A stretch of DNA of 64,000 nt from Acinetobacter beijerinckii CIP 110307 (GCF_000369005.1 NZ_KB849766.1:600084-664083); one strand, 5' to 3'. Numbered from the stretch's first letter, positions 54,827 through 64,000 are shown. Numbers and translations are program-made. The notes: generated from the letters alone by a model not told the origin.

Positions 54827-55732
54827 ATGATGCGGATTGGTTTGTTCTTGCTAACCAACCTCGCGGTACTGGTTGTAGCTGGCATCATCTTGTCACTCTT
54901 CGGTGTCGGTAGTTACCATGGCGCGGGTGGCTTGAATCTAGGCAACCTATTAGTCGTCTGTTTTGTGTTTGGTATGGTAGGTTCTTTAATTTCCCTATTC
55001 ATGTCTAAATGGATGGCTAAAAAAACCACTGGGACTGAATTAATTGACCCAAATGCACCTCGTAATCAAGCAGAAGCTTGGTTATTACAAGAAGTAGCGC
55101 AATTATCTCAACGCGCAGGTATTAAAATGCCTGAAGTTGGTATTTTTCCGTCTTACCAATCGAATGCATTTGCAACAGGTTGGAACAAAAATGACGCGTT
55201 GGTAGCAGTATCTACTGGTCTGCTTGAACGCATGAACAAAGATGAACTTCGTGCTGTACTTGCGCATGAAATTGGTCACGTTGCAAATGGCGACATGGTG
55301 ACACTCGCACTTATTCAAGGTGTTGTGAACGCTTTCGTGATGTTCTTTGCGCGTATCGCAGGTGACTTTATTGACCGAAATGTCTTTGGTCGTGAAGATG
55401 GCGAAGCACCAGGTTTAGCATATTTCGCGATTACGATTGTACTTGATATCGTGTTTGGTATTTTGGCCTCTACTATCGTTATGTGGTTCTCTCGTCAACG
55501 TGAATACCGCGCAGATGAAGCTGGTGCACGTTTAGCTGGTAAAGATGCGATGATTTCAGCATTACTTCGCTTACAAGCAGAATCAGAAATGCCTGATCAA
55601 ATGCCAAAAGAAATGAAAGCATTTGCCATTACGGAAGGTAAGGAACAAGGCTTTAGCTTAGCTGCTTTATTCCAAACTCACCCTAGCATTGAGCAACGTG
55701 TTGCTGCGTTACAGCAATTAAATGTTCAATAA
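54827..55732 (+). CDS. htpX: Membrane-bound zinc protease HtpX
   Basis: 301 residues. Two N-terminal membrane helices (residues 5-27 and 41-62) precede the M48 protease domain. The zinc site is [13 protein letters not shown] (HExxH, near residue 140), the third zinc ligand lies in [14 protein letters not shown] (EYRADE), and two more hydrophobic segments lie between. The [14 protein letters not shown] end is the family tail. It degrades damaged inner-membrane proteins together with FtsH. I chose the ATG at 54827, whose product lines up with known HtpX; an ATG five codons earlier also exists after GAGGG. Confidence 0.94.
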   Translation: MMRIGLFLLTNLAVLVVAGIILSLFGVGSYHGAGGLNLGNLLVVCFVFGMVGSLISLFMSKWMAKKTTGTELIDPNAPRNQAEAWLLQEVAQLSQRAGIKMPEVGIFPSYQSNAFATGWNKNDALVAVSTGLLERMNKDELRAVLAHEIGHVANGDMVTLALIQGVVNAFVMFFARIAGDFIDRNVFGREDGEAPGLAYFAITIVLDIVFGILASTIVMWFSRQREYRADEAGARLAGKDAMISALLRLQAESEMPDQMPKEMKAFAITEGKEQGFSLAALFQTHPSIEQRVAALQQLNVQ

Positions 55733-55751
55733 TCAATACTAAATATATGAT

Positions 55752-55775
55752 AAAGCCTCCAAACGGAGGCTTTAT
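55752..55775 (+). terminator. Terminator after htpX
   Basis: AAAGCCTCC pairs with GGAGGCTTT around AAAC. Confidence 0.88.
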
Positions 55776-55868
55776 TTCTGCTATATCGAAATTTTGAAAC
55801 GCACTGTTTTTACAAGGATAAGAAATTAAGTAAATCAAAATATAAGCTCAACTAAATCGTAAATTACT

Positions 55869-56173
55869 TTAGTCTAAATCATCTTCGTTTGTTTTTTTCC
55901 AATCATCCAAACTTCTAAAAAGTGAAGTAGAAGGCCACCTCGGGTTAGTTTCATTATTCCATGTTAAATGGACTTCAGCATATTGATCATCTTGACCTTC
56001 TAAATAGAATAAAACATCATCCTCTCCGTCTTTCCGAGCAATAGCTACCGCTTTTTAGCAAAAAGCACATGCCCGATTATAAGCTCACGGTTGAGTTCAT
56101 TAGAAAATATCGATTCTTTCTCCGCTTGTATTAGTACCCAGTTTTTTGGCAACATATCTTTTAGATGACTCAT
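55869..56173 (-). pseudogene. Frameshifted small gene of unknown function
   Basis: An ATG at 56173 opens a frame reading MSHLKDMLPKNWVLIQAEKE that stops at a TAG after about 42 codons. The adjacent frame continues seamlessly for 60 codons (AVAIARKDGEDDVLFYLEGQ then VHLTWNNETNPRWPSTSLF) to a stop at 55869. Adding one T to the T5 run at 56052-56056 joins both into one protein of 101 residues. The length, acidic character and LTW-x-x-E-x-N-P pattern look like a real small cytoplasmic protein. It is either a recent one-base loss or a sequencing error in a homopolymer. Confidence 0.75.
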
Positions 56174-56183
56174 ATATTAATCA

Positions 56184-56780
56184 CTAAGAAAGAGTATTTT
56201 GATAAAATTGCCACAGATAACTAAAGCCCACCCAAACTGCGACAACTAATAGAACCAAAACAACAATACCTAATAGATCTGGAATTCTTAACCAAATCCA
56301 ACTAACCACAGGATTACGCCAAAAAGCTGAGGTTTTTTGCTTTTGTTCAAGAGATTCATGCAAAAAGGGATGCACAACATGAATGTCGCTATGAACCTGA
56401 TATTCTTCCCGAATATGGGCATGCACAATTTCAAGGGTTTTACGACTTGGTCGAATAAATACATCAAACAAGGTACCAACAATTGGAACAAAACCAACCA
56501 ACATATCCATAATAGCCAGTTTAAGCACGCCATTCAGTTTATGCTGCGGTACGCCCACTTCTCTAGCTTTTTTAAACGCATAAAGTGTGAGTACAAAACC
56601 AGCTAAATCACCTGCAAAAGGAATAGTACTGAGCGCGGCATCTGCACCAACCCCTTGTTTAGTAAATGGAATTCGTACTAGACTATCCATTGTATTCGCA
56701 AATTTAGCTAAATCTCTTTCTACCGCAATTGCCTGTTGCTGAGTTAATTTTTTTTGTTCTGTTTGACCTATCATGTACAT
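56184..56780 (-). CDS. DUF4112 family membrane protein
   Basis: 198 residues. The DUF4112 pattern is LDSLVRIPFTKQGVGADAALSTIPFAGDLAGFVLTLYAF, then LKLAIMDMLVGFVPIVGTLFDVFIRPSRK, two short membrane segments around Gly/Pro-rich turns. A final membrane helix lies near residues 168-190. Function unknown. An internal Met at residue 3 is an equally good start. It lies directly upstream of the frameshifted small gene, 10 bases apart on the same strand, so the two were probably cotranscribed. Confidence 0.85.
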   Translation of the reverse strand: MYMIGQTEQKKLTQQQAIAVERDLAKFANTMDSLVRIPFTKQGVGADAALSTIPFAGDLAGFVLTLYAFKKAREVGVPQHKLNGVLKLAIMDMLVGFVPIVGTLFDVFIRPSRKTLEIVHAHIREEYQVHSDIHVVHPFLHESLEQKQKTSAFWRNPVVSWIWLRIPDLLGIVVLVLLVVAVWVGFSYLWQFYQNTLS

Positions 56781-56851
56781 GACCTAAAAGCACTTTATTT
56801 ATTGAGAATAAAGTAGTTTTTAGGTTTTGTCGGTACAATAATTATTACAAC

Positions 56852-58189
56852 TTAAAATAAAATGATTGAAGCAATAAATAAATATACAAGTACGCCAGTG
56901 GCATCACAAATAGAAGTGACTAAAGGCGCTGATGCACTTGCAGGATCGAGTCCAGCTTTATTTAAAATAAAGGGTAAACTCATTCCGATCAAACACCCCA
57001 TCAAAACAATTCCCATCATACTCAGTGCAAGGACTAAAGCCACCATTTCATTGCCACGGAAATAACCCAATAATGAAACTGCAATCGCCATCGTTCCACC
57101 CAGACATAAAGCGACTAGACTTTCTCGCCCTAGTAGATGAAACCAATCTTTAAATTGTACATCACCCGTTGCTAAGGCACGAACCATCAAAGTTGAGGAC
57201 TGTGAACCAGCATTTCCCCCACTTCCAACTAAAAGAGGAAGAAAGAAAACCAATACTAAATTCTGAGAAATGACATCTTCATAATGTGCGATTCCAATCC
57301 CTGAAAGTAAACTACCAAAAACTAAGAATACCAACCAAAATACACGTTTTTGATAGAGCTGAAGAATGGGCGCTGATTTAATACTCAGTTTAGATGACGC
57401 ATTCACCGCACCGACTTTTAAGAAGTCTTCCGTTGCTTCTTCACTCGCTACATCCATCGCATCATCATAAGTTACAATTCCTACCATCATATTTTGATGA
57501 TCAATAATTGGCAGTGCCAACAAGTCATAACGCGCAATGGTTTTAGCTACTTCATCCTGATCTGTATCAACATATGCTGTTAAAACATTTGTTTCCATAA
57601 ATTCATTAATATTTTGTTCTTCAGGTGCAAGAATCAACTGTTTTAATGACAGCACACCTAATATTTTCCTTGCTTCATCTAGCACATAAGCAAAATATAT
57701 CGTTTCGGTATCAGGCGCTTCAAAACGCAACATTTTAATCGCATCTTTGACCATCATATTCGGCTTTAACGTCGCATATTCGGAGCTCATGATCGCCCCT
57801 GCGGTTCCTTCAAGATATGATGAAAGTTGTCGTATATCTTCTCGTTCAGCCTGCGCTAAAGCTGGAAGTAATGCATTCTGTTGATCTTGATCTAAACACT
57901 TAAATACATCTGCACGCTTGTCTGATGACATCTCGCCAATGATTTCTGCCAATATATTTCTCGGCATTGCTTTAGCGAGTTTGACTTGTTCTACAGGAGG
58001 AAGATAAGAGAAAACGTAAGCACGCTCAGGTAAATGTGTTAACAGCAATTGACTTTGTTGCACCGATAACTGAGTTAAAACGTCTGCAATATCTACTGCA
58101 CGAAAAGTTTCAACTGATGAAAGTGCAAGTTCAATATGATTGTTTTTTAATGCATCATTTAATAAATATAAAAAGTTGTTGTAGCTCAT
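56852..58189 (-). CDS. mgtE: Magnesium transporter MgtE
   Basis: 445 residues. A cytoplasmic N domain of helical repeats (residues 10-125, LAKAMPRNILAEIIGEMSSDKRADVFKCL), a CBS pair (GAIMSSEYATLKPNMMVKDAIKML; MVGIVTYDDAMDVASEEATEDFLKVGAV) and five membrane helices. FFLPLLVGSGGNAGSQSSTLMVRALATGD is the pore signature and LDPASASAPLVTSICDATGVLVYL the last helix with its ion-site Asp. MgtE forms a dimer in the inner membrane whose Mg2+ channel closes when Mg2+ fills the cytoplasmic domain. A 297-base leader region precedes it. Confidence 0.94.
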   Translation of the reverse strand: MSYNNFLYLLNDALKNNHIELALSSVETFRAVDIADVLTQLSVQQSQLLLTHLPERAYVFSYLPPVEQVKLAKAMPRNILAEIIGEMSSDKRADVFKCLDQDQQNALLPALAQAEREDIRQLSSYLEGTAGAIMSSEYATLKPNMMVKDAIKMLRFEAPDTETIYFAYVLDEARKILGVLSLKQLILAPEEQNINEFMETNVLTAYVDTDQDEVAKTIARYDLLALPIIDHQNMMVGIVTYDDAMDVASEEATEDFLKVGAVNASSKLSIKSAPILQLYQKRVFWLVFLVFGSLLSGIGIAHYEDVISQNLVLVFFLPLLVGSGGNAGSQSSTLMVRALATGDVQFKDWFHLLGRESLVALCLGGTMAIAVSLLGYFRGNEMVALVLALSMMGIVLMGCLIGMSLPFILNKAGLDPASASAPLVTSICDATGVLVYLFIASIILF

Positions 58190-58411
58190 GTCCGCCTCTT
58201 CACTACAAATAATCCATAATGAAGAGAGTCAAACGCAGCTTTTTATTTTACTGCCGAATAACGGTCTTCATTCAGATTTGGATGAATAAAAAAATGTGTA
58301 ATTTTTAATAAACTACAACTCTGCGTGTCCATTTAGGGCGATTAACCTCGTTGAACCGTTTATACGGCACGGCAATACTACAAATTTTTTTTAATATTCT
58401 CAACTTACACA
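58190..58411. other. Leader region upstream of mgtE
   Basis: Between the RND terminator and the mgtE start there is a pocket that is GC-richer than its surroundings (about 58325-58370) with a small CCGT/ACGG hairpin. It could be part of a structured 5' leader. I cannot match it to a named Mg2+ riboswitch class. Confidence 0.3.
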
Positions 58412-58464
58412 ACAAAAATGAACAATTCGAGTCCAAGGCAGATGCCCAAAAACTCAAATTGTTC
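58412..58464 (-). terminator. Terminator downstream of the second RND permease gene
   Basis: GAACAATTTGAGT pairs with ACTCGAATTGTTC (one wobble) on the minus strand; a GGCA/TGCC pair inside the loop extends it, and TTTTTG follows. Confidence 0.75.
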
Positions 58465-58486
58465 ATGATGATTCAAACGTTATTGA

Positions 58487-61400
58487 TTATTTAATTGTTT
58501 GAGTTGTTATTTTAGGTTTAAACATATTGGTGACCAATACATACATAAACGGAATAAAAATTAATACTAAAATCGTTCCGAATACAACGCCACCAAAAAC
58601 ACTATAACCAATCGCTTGGCGGCTTAATGCACCCGCACCACTCGAAAACATGAGTGGAATAACACCTGCTCCAAATGCGATTGAAGTCATTAGAATCGGG
58701 CGTAAACGTAAACCTGCAGCTTTTAGAGCAGCATCTAAAGCGGTAAGCCCCTGCTGTTGTAAACTAGCAGCAAATTCAACCATTAAAATTGCATTTTTAC
58801 AGGACAAACCAATCGTAGTGAGCAATGCAATTTGGAAATAAATATCGTTGGCAAAACCAAACCAATAACTAAATAAAATCGTGCCACCTATACCTAAAGG
58901 AATCGCTGCCATAACGACTGACGGAATAGACCAGCTTTCATAAAGTGCAGCTAAGCATAGAAAGATAAAAGCAATCGAAATGAGATACAGCCAAATAGCT
59001 TGATTACTTGATTGCTGCTCCTGATATGACAACCCGCTCCAAGCTAATCCAACATCAGGCATTTGATCGACCAAACCTTGTATTGCTTGCATACCTTGAC
59101 CGCTGCTGAAACCTTTTGCAGCATCAGCATCTAAACTAATGGCAGGATAACCCATAAAACGCTCAAGCATTGGAGGTGCACCTTGCCAATCAATTTGACT
59201 GAATTGTGTAAATGGCACCATTTTTCCATTGGCATTTTTCACATACCAATAATTTAGATCTTCTGGTTTAGAACGATAAGGTGCATCACCTTGTAAATAA
59301 ACTCGTTTAATCCGACCACGATCAATAAAGTCATTGATATAGCTACCACTCCAAGCAGTAGAGAGGGTTTGATTTATTTGACTCACATTGAGACCATGAA
59401 TCATTGCAGCTTTATGATCAATTTTGATATTCAAAACAGCCTGATCATCATTGCCTTTTTTATCCAGATTTTCGACAGAATCTAATTTATTACTCTGTTG
59501 CTGTAAGTCTTTAAAACTATTAACCAGACTATCTCTTCCCAAACCTTTTGTATCTTGCAACCAAAAGTCAATTTTGTCGGAATTTCCTAAACCTCGAATT
59601 ACAGAAGGCATCACCACCATAATCCGCGCTTGATTATTTTTTGAAAAATATTGCATTGCTCTAGCACGGATTTCTTGAGCGCTATTCTCTACGCCTTTAC
59701 GATCATCCCAATGTTTTAATGAAATAAATGCCTGTCCAAGATTTTGTCCTGTACCTGAAAAGTTTCGTCCATGAATGACCATGACACCATTCAAATTGGC
59801 TTTCTCATGCTCTAGGAAATAATCAGAAATCGTTTTACCGACCTCTTCAGTCTTACTCATTGGCGTGCCTTGCGGCAAGCTAAATTGTACCCCTAATAGA
59901 CCTTGATCCTCTTGCGGCAAGAAACTGGTTGGCAAATCTCGATAAATCCAAATAAAACTACAGATCAACACGGATATAACAACCAGTGCTAAGACTTTCA
60001 CACCGATGACTTTTTTTGAAAGACTGAGATAACGCGTTTTAATGTAATCTAAACTATGATTAAACCATACTGCCCATTGTGCCTGTTTTTGCTGCGGCTT
60101 TAATAAGATTGCACAAAGGGCTGGCGTCAAAATCAAAGCAACTAGTAAAGATAGCACCATTGCGACCACCAAAGTAATCGAAAATTGTCGGTAAATAATC
60201 CCTGTCGCACCACTAAAAAATGACATTGGAATAAATACCGCGGTCAAAACCAATGTAATCCCAACCAAAGCACCACTGATTTCTTGCATGGATTGAATTG
60301 AGGCTTCTTTAGCATTTAGATGCTGTTCATGCATCAAACGCTCAACGTTTTCAACCACCACAATCGCATCATCGACCAATAAACCAATTGCTAGAACCAT
60401 AGCGAACAAGGTTAATGTATTAATGCTCATGCCAAAAATAGCTAGGACAGCAAATGTTCCCAAAATCACCACAGGCACAGTCACGGCAGGAATAAGAGTA
60501 GCTCGCCAATTTTGTAAGAAGATAAACATCACTAGAACAACAAGGATAATTGCCTCAACTAAGGTTGACACGACCTGTGACATCGACTCTTTTACAAATG
60601 GAGTATCATCTCTCGGGTAAACAACAAAGTAACCTTCTGGTAAGGTTTTTTCTAAGCGCGCCACCTCTTTATAGACTGCGTCAGCAACTTGCATTACATT
60701 TGCGCCGACCGTCAATGAAAGTGAAAGCCCTGAAGCTGGGTAACCATTTAAGCGGTTAAATACCTGATAGTTTTCCGCACCAACCTCAACACGAGCCACA
60801 TCTTTTAAATAAACAAAACTACCATCATTGTTGGCTTTTACTAAGATATTTTCAAACTGTTCGGGTGTACGCAATAATGAACCCGAAGTAACCTTTGCAT
60901 TAAGATATTGATCTTTTACAGTTGGTAAATCACCGATTGCACCAGCAGCGACTTGTGTATTCTGATTTTCTATAGCAGAACGTACATCGCTGACCTGTAA
61001 CTGATAGCTTTGCAATTTTTGCGGATCCAACCAAATACGCATGGCATATTGCGAACCAAATACGCTTACCTCGCCAATACCTTCAATACGGCTTAGATTT
61101 AGTTCAAAGTTATTGGTTAAATAATCTGAGATATCTAAATTTGTAGAACGTCCTGATTTATCTCCTAGACCAATCACCATAAATGAGTCACTGAGTGACT
61201 TACGCACATTTACTCCTTGGCGTTGTACTTCTTCAGGTAAACGGTTGATCGCACCATTGACGGCATTCTGGACTTGGACTTGCGCTTGGTCTGGATCAGT
61301 TCCTTGCTCAAAGAAAAGACTGATTCGACTGTTTCCACTCGCATCACTACTCGAATTAAAATATAGTAAATGATCAATTCCTTTGATTTGTTGTTCTAAT

Positions 61401-61594
61401 ACCTGCGTAACGCTATCTTCAACGGCTTGAGCATCTGCACCACTATAAGTTGCTGCTACAGTAATACGAGGTGGTGCAATATCCGGATAACGCTCTACTG
61501 GCAAATTCAATACAGAAAAGACACCAAATGCCATGACCATAATTGCCAAGACAGTTGCAAAGATCGGGCGCTCGATAAAAAACTTAGATAGCAT
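58487..61594 (-). CDS. Orphan RND multidrug efflux permease (HAE-1 family)
   Basis: 1,035 residues. Layout as AdeB/MexB/AcrB: FFIERPIFATVLAIMVMAFG as helix 1, GLLVDDAIVVVENVERLM with the proton-relay Asp pair, SCKNAILMVEFAASLQQQGL and RLRPILMTSIAFGAGVIPL. It is clearly a different subfamily from AdeB at 37.4 kb. No membrane-fusion (adaptor) gene and no outer-membrane channel gene lies beside it: upstream is a divergent sulfatase-fold gene, downstream mgtE. It must use partners from elsewhere or an unknown partner. The substrate cannot be told from sequence. Confidence 0.92.
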   Translation of the reverse strand: MLSKFFIERPIFATVLAIMVMAFGVFSVLNLPVERYPDIAPPRITVAATYSGADAQAVEDSVTQVLEQQIKGIDHLLYFNSSSDASGNSRISLFFEQGTDPDQAQVQVQNAVNGAINRLPEEVQRQGVNVRKSLSDSFMVIGLGDKSGRSTNLDISDYLTNNFELNLSRIEGIGEVSVFGSQYAMRIWLDPQKLQSYQLQVSDVRSAIENQNTQVAAGAIGDLPTVKDQYLNAKVTSGSLLRTPEQFENILVKANNDGSFVYLKDVARVEVGAENYQVFNRLNGYPASGLSLSLTVGANVMQVADAVYKEVARLEKTLPEGYFVVYPRDDTPFVKESMSQVVSTLVEAIILVVLVMFIFLQNWRATLIPAVTVPVVILGTFAVLAIFGMSINTLTLFAMVLAIGLLVDDAIVVVENVERLMHEQHLNAKEASIQSMQEISGALVGITLVLTAVFIPMSFFSGATGIIYRQFSITLVVAMVLSLLVALILTPALCAILLKPQQKQAQWAVWFNHSLDYIKTRYLSLSKKVIGVKVLALVVISVLICSFIWIYRDLPTSFLPQEDQGLLGVQFSLPQGTPMSKTEEVGKTISDYFLEHEKANLNGVMVIHGRNFSGTGQNLGQAFISLKHWDDRKGVENSAQEIRARAMQYFSKNNQARIMVVMPSVIRGLGNSDKIDFWLQDTKGLGRDSLVNSFKDLQQQSNKLDSVENLDKKGNDDQAVLNIKIDHKAAMIHGLNVSQINQTLSTAWSGSYINDFIDRGRIKRVYLQGDAPYRSKPEDLNYWYVKNANGKMVPFTQFSQIDWQGAPPMLERFMGYPAISLDADAAKGFSSGQGMQAIQGLVDQMPDVGLAWSGLSYQEQQSSNQAIWLYLISIAFIFLCLAALYESWSIPSVVMAAIPLGIGGTILFSYWFGFANDIYFQIALLTTIGLSCKNAILMVEFAASLQQQGLTALDAALKAAGLRLRPILMTSIAFGAGVIPLMFSSGAGALSRQAIGYSVFGGVVFGTILVLIFIPFMYVLVTNMFKPKITTQTIK

Positions 61595-61914
61595 GGCTGT
61601 TCATTCCATTAGCTGAAACAGTCAATTTTTTGAATGATAATAAATTTGGAACTTGTGCTCGCGATCATTACTGAGCACTCCAATAAACGCTATCCCTTTT
61701 AACATATCATTTCAAAAAGTGGGAAAATGAGGAGAAATAATGAATTTTACTCATAACAAGTCTGCATTTGAATTGCTCCAATGATACAAACTTAATCTTT
61801 GGAAAGAATTTAATTTACTGAGTAATCAAATAGTTTTCAATTTTGAATTGACACATCTTCCAGTTAAAACGATATTAGCAAGCTTATTTGATGCGCCCAT
61901 GATATTAGGTAGAA
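61595..61914. other. Divergent promoter region of the RND and phosphoethanolamine transferase genes
   Basis: 320 bases. A sigma-70 promoter for the rightward gene lies at 61848-61876. A 14-codon open frame at 61740-61784 has a strong GAGGAGA ribosome site but sits upstream of that promoter; its status is unknown. Confidence 0.45.
61848..61876 (+). promoter_or_regulatory. Sigma-70 promoter of the phosphoethanolamine transferase-like gene
   Basis: TTGACA, 17-base spacer, GATATT, 39 bases before the start codon. Confidence 0.65.
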
Positions 61915-63528
61915 ATGAAAGCTAGCTTAAAAAGTTTAAATGTATTGCTGCTGATTTTACTACCTGCATTGATAACAGGCGGTTTGTTGATTTTCGCTGG
62001 AAATTTAAGCGATGGCTTACGCCTCGGTTTCTTATCTTTACCTGGTGTATTTTTTACGTATTTAGCAATTATTCGTAATAAAAGATATTGGCAAATTATC
62101 GCGATTGTGTGGTGGTTTATTTTTTGGCTAGATGCTTTACTGCGCTCTAGTACTTGGTACTTGTTTAATAGTGATAACGAAGCCTATTTCATTATAGAAG
62201 CAATTGCCAATACCAATCACAATGAAATATGGGAATTCTTTCAGCTTCATCTTAAGACTGTTGCGAGTGTCGTTTTTAGTTTAATCCTCGCTATTTCGAT
62301 TTATAGTTTCAGCGTCATGAAACTCATCAAACCTATTGATTTAAAGCAATTGTGGAATAGTAAAATCTATCGAAGCTGCATTGTTTTATTACTATTATTA
62401 ACAACAACCAGCTATCTGATGAAACCCTCACGTAAGGTACATCCTGTTGTTTTTTGGTCTGAATATCAAACTAAAATTCAAGATTTCAAAGATAGAATTA
62501 AAAAACATAAAAATGTGCATGAGCAATGGGATATCAGTGCTAAAGAAAATTTAGTTATTGTCAAGCAAACTAAACAAAAGCAAACCCATGTCTTAGTGCT
62601 GTCTGAAAGCTTAACCAGTTTAAATTTAGGCGTATGCGGTTATGCACGCGAAACAACACCTGAGCTAAGTAAACGAATCCATGACATACAAGTATTTTGT
62701 AATGCATTTTCACCATCACCTTCAACAATTAATGCATTACGGGTCTTACTCACAGAAAGTCCAGCCGCTGAACACAATCAATATTCACCTGAAAGTATTT
62801 TGGCTTATGCTCGAGCCGCTGGCTATAAAATCTATTGGCTTAGTAACCAAGATGATACTTATCTATCCTCATTATTTGGTTCTTATGCAGACCACGCCAT
62901 TTATAAAAACAACCGCTCAGGTCGTAGCAGTACATCACTTGATGAAAGCTTAATTCCTGCATATCAACAAGCTTTAGCAGACTCGGACCAAAAAAAATTA
63001 ATTATCCTGCACTTGATTGGGGTACATCCAAATTACCAAGAGCGTTACCCAACTGCTTTTAATAAATTTACCAGCAATAGTAATGACCAGGTTGAGTTAG
63101 AACTAAAAAGTCGAAACATTGATCCTTGGATTCGCTCTTTGCGAAATGATTACGATAATGCTGTGCTCTATGAAGACTCTTTACTGGCTCAGTTTTTAGA
63201 TACGCTAAGATCAGATCAAGTCCCAGATTTCAGATCCTTTACGGTCGTTTCAGATCACGGTAATGAAGTAGGACATGAACTTGATTATGCAGGACACAGC
63301 CCAAACACCAAAGCAGGTTATCAAGTTCCTGTCATTATGTGGTCTGATAATTTAAAAATGACAGGGGCAAATAAAGATAAAACAATTAATACGGCAGAGT
63401 TAGACAATAATCTGATGCATATTATGGGGCTGAAAGAAAAAAATGCGCCTTCGCAAACCTTTTGGCAAGATGATAACTATCAATTCATTCCGGAAATAAA
63501 TTGGCCTTATTGGAAAAATAAATTCTAA
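61915..63528 (+). CDS. Phosphoethanolamine transferase-like membrane enzyme
   Basis: 537 residues. Five hydrophobic segments fill the first ~170 residues, then a periplasmic sulfatase-fold domain. THVLVLSESLTSLNLGVCGYARETTPELS holds the metal Glu and the nucleophile Thr of the EptA/CptA family (E-S-x-T), and VVSDHGNEVGHELDYAGHSPN the metal-binding Asp and His. Such enzymes move phosphoethanolamine from phosphatidylethanolamine to lipid A, core sugars or periplasmic glucans. The target here is not determinable; lipid A modification would affect polymyxin sensitivity. AGGTAGA precedes the ATG. Confidence 0.87.
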   Translation: MKASLKSLNVLLLILLPALITGGLLIFAGNLSDGLRLGFLSLPGVFFTYLAIIRNKRYWQIIAIVWWFIFWLDALLRSSTWYLFNSDNEAYFIIEAIANTNHNEIWEFFQLHLKTVASVVFSLILAISIYSFSVMKLIKPIDLKQLWNSKIYRSCIVLLLLLTTTSYLMKPSRKVHPVVFWSEYQTKIQDFKDRIKKHKNVHEQWDISAKENLVIVKQTKQKQTHVLVLSESLTSLNLGVCGYARETTPELSKRIHDIQVFCNAFSPSPSTINALRVLLTESPAAEHNQYSPESILAYARAAGYKIYWLSNQDDTYLSSLFGSYADHAIYKNNRSGRSSTSLDESLIPAYQQALADSDQKKLIILHLIGVHPNYQERYPTAFNKFTSNSNDQVELELKSRNIDPWIRSLRNDYDNAVLYEDSLLAQFLDTLRSDQVPDFRSFTVVSDHGNEVGHELDYAGHSPNTKAGYQVPVIMWSDNLKMTGANKDKTINTAELDNNLMHIMGLKEKNAPSQTFWQDDNYQFIPEINWPYWKNKF

Positions 63529-63658
63529 ATCGAGGTTGGCTCTTCTTTAAAATGGGTTTGATTCATTCTATTTTTCATCAAAATATCATTTAATTGTCAT
63601 ACTGTGGATACCTTTAGCATACAAGCTCAATGTTTTATAAAAACACATGAGCTTATCT

Positions 63659-64000
63659 ATGTTTAAAAAAGCATTTATTTGTATCAGCTTGATCAGCCTT
63701 GCTGGCTGTAACGATGACAATAATGACTCAAAAAATACGACACAACCCAATTATCAATTACCTAAAATTTTGGTCATAGGACATCGCGGCGCGAGTGCGC
63801 TTCGACCTGAACATACACTTGAGTCTTACCAAAAAGCAATTGATGATGGTGCCGATTTTATCGAACCAGACTTGGTTTCAACCAAAGATGGGATCTTGGT
63901 GGCACGCCATGAAAATGAAATCAGCGGAACAACAAATGTTGCCTCTCTTCCACAATTCGCTGATCGTAAAAAAACTAAAGTGATTGATGGCGTTTCATTA
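63659..64000 (+). CDS. glpQ: Glycerophosphodiester phosphodiesterase lipoprotein (partial at window end)
   Basis: 114 codons are visible and the gene runs off the right edge. A short lipoprotein signal, [17 protein letters not shown], puts the acylated Cys at residue 17. After a polar linker comes [48 protein letters not shown], the GDPD opening with the catalytic HR-G, the metal pair E-x-D (FIEPD) and the second His (ARHEN). Such enzymes split glycerophosphodiesters into glycerol-3-phosphate and an alcohol, which would supply substrate to GlpD. An in-frame ATG four codons earlier (63647) is an alternative start. Confidence 0.88.
   Translation, partial: MFKKAFICISLISLAGCNDDNNDSKNTTQPNYQLPKILVIGHRGASALRPEHTLESYQKAIDDGADFIEPDLVSTKDGILVARHENEISGTTNVASLPQFADRKKTKVIDGVSL

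Noticed and set aside
58325..58370. A yybP-ykoY or M-box riboswitch upstream of mgtE
   Set aside because: The conserved core sequences of those classes are not present as far as I can read; kept only as an unexplained leader.
63795..63983. A 62-codon open frame at the right edge
   Set aside because: It is out of frame with the glycerophosphodiesterase gene, whose catalytic motifs are read in the other frame across the same bases.

Overview
The window is chromosomal DNA of an Acinetobacter species that is probably not A. baumannii itself. It is AT-rich, and the AdeRS/AdeABC, HtpX, GlpK/GlpR/GlpD and PgaBCD proteins read as close Acinetobacter homologues. Most of the DNA is ordinary chromosome: glycerol use, folate, tRNA, stress and cell-wall genes. 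One block of about 23 kb looks like accessory DNA.

Layout. 0-3 kb: the tail of a GTP-type PEP carboxykinase, then the wreck of a contact-dependent inhibition locus in which the start of cdiB is joined out of frame to the toxin end of cdiA, followed by a likely immunity gene. 3-7.3 kb: glpK-glpR-glpD with GlpR-like operators and no glpF. 7.5-10 kb: a lipoprotein, a GNAT enzyme, a methyltransferase and folD. 10.2-12.6 kb: tRNA-Cys and tRNA-Leu, then a Pho-boxed phoD gene enclosed between two near-identical tRNA-Leu/terminator units. 12.7-16.4 kb: pgaB-pgaC-pgaD for poly-N-acetylglucosamine, without pgaA. 16.6-21.6 kb: housekeeping and small genes (FKBP, YaeQ, a COG0523 GTPase, a thioesterase, a MarC protein). 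22-25.9 kb: an aspartate module (aspA, a LysR regulator, a dicarboxylate/aspartate symporter) whose two promoters share one palindrome, ATGCA-N5-TGCAT.

25.9-49.6 kb: the accessory block. It is bounded on the right by an intact tRNA-Ser(TGA) and on the left by a decayed 3' piece of the same tRNA with its flank, as direct repeats 22,996 bp apart. Inside are (i) a FadL-like porin, a TetR regulator, a Baeyer-Villiger-type monooxygenase, an alpha/beta hydrolase and a PhyH dioxygenase, apparently a hydrophobic-compound catabolic system controlled through two copies of a very long palindrome; (ii) adeRS and adeABC, a complete tripartite efflux system; (iii) a large lipoprotein lipase; (iv) a TetR regulator with an AmiS/UreI channel and an FAD amine-oxidase-like enzyme; (v) a DUF3089 hydrolase.

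49.7-64 kb: greB, two lytic transglycosylases, an SCP2 protein, ttcA, htpX, a frameshifted small gene, a DUF4112 protein, mgtE, a second RND permease with no adaptor gene, a phosphoethanolamine transferase, and the start of a lipoprotein glycerophosphodiesterase that runs off the end. A tight cluster of DnaA-box-like motifs lies at 53.4 kb.

All assignments come from reading motifs and family resemblance by eye; no search was run.
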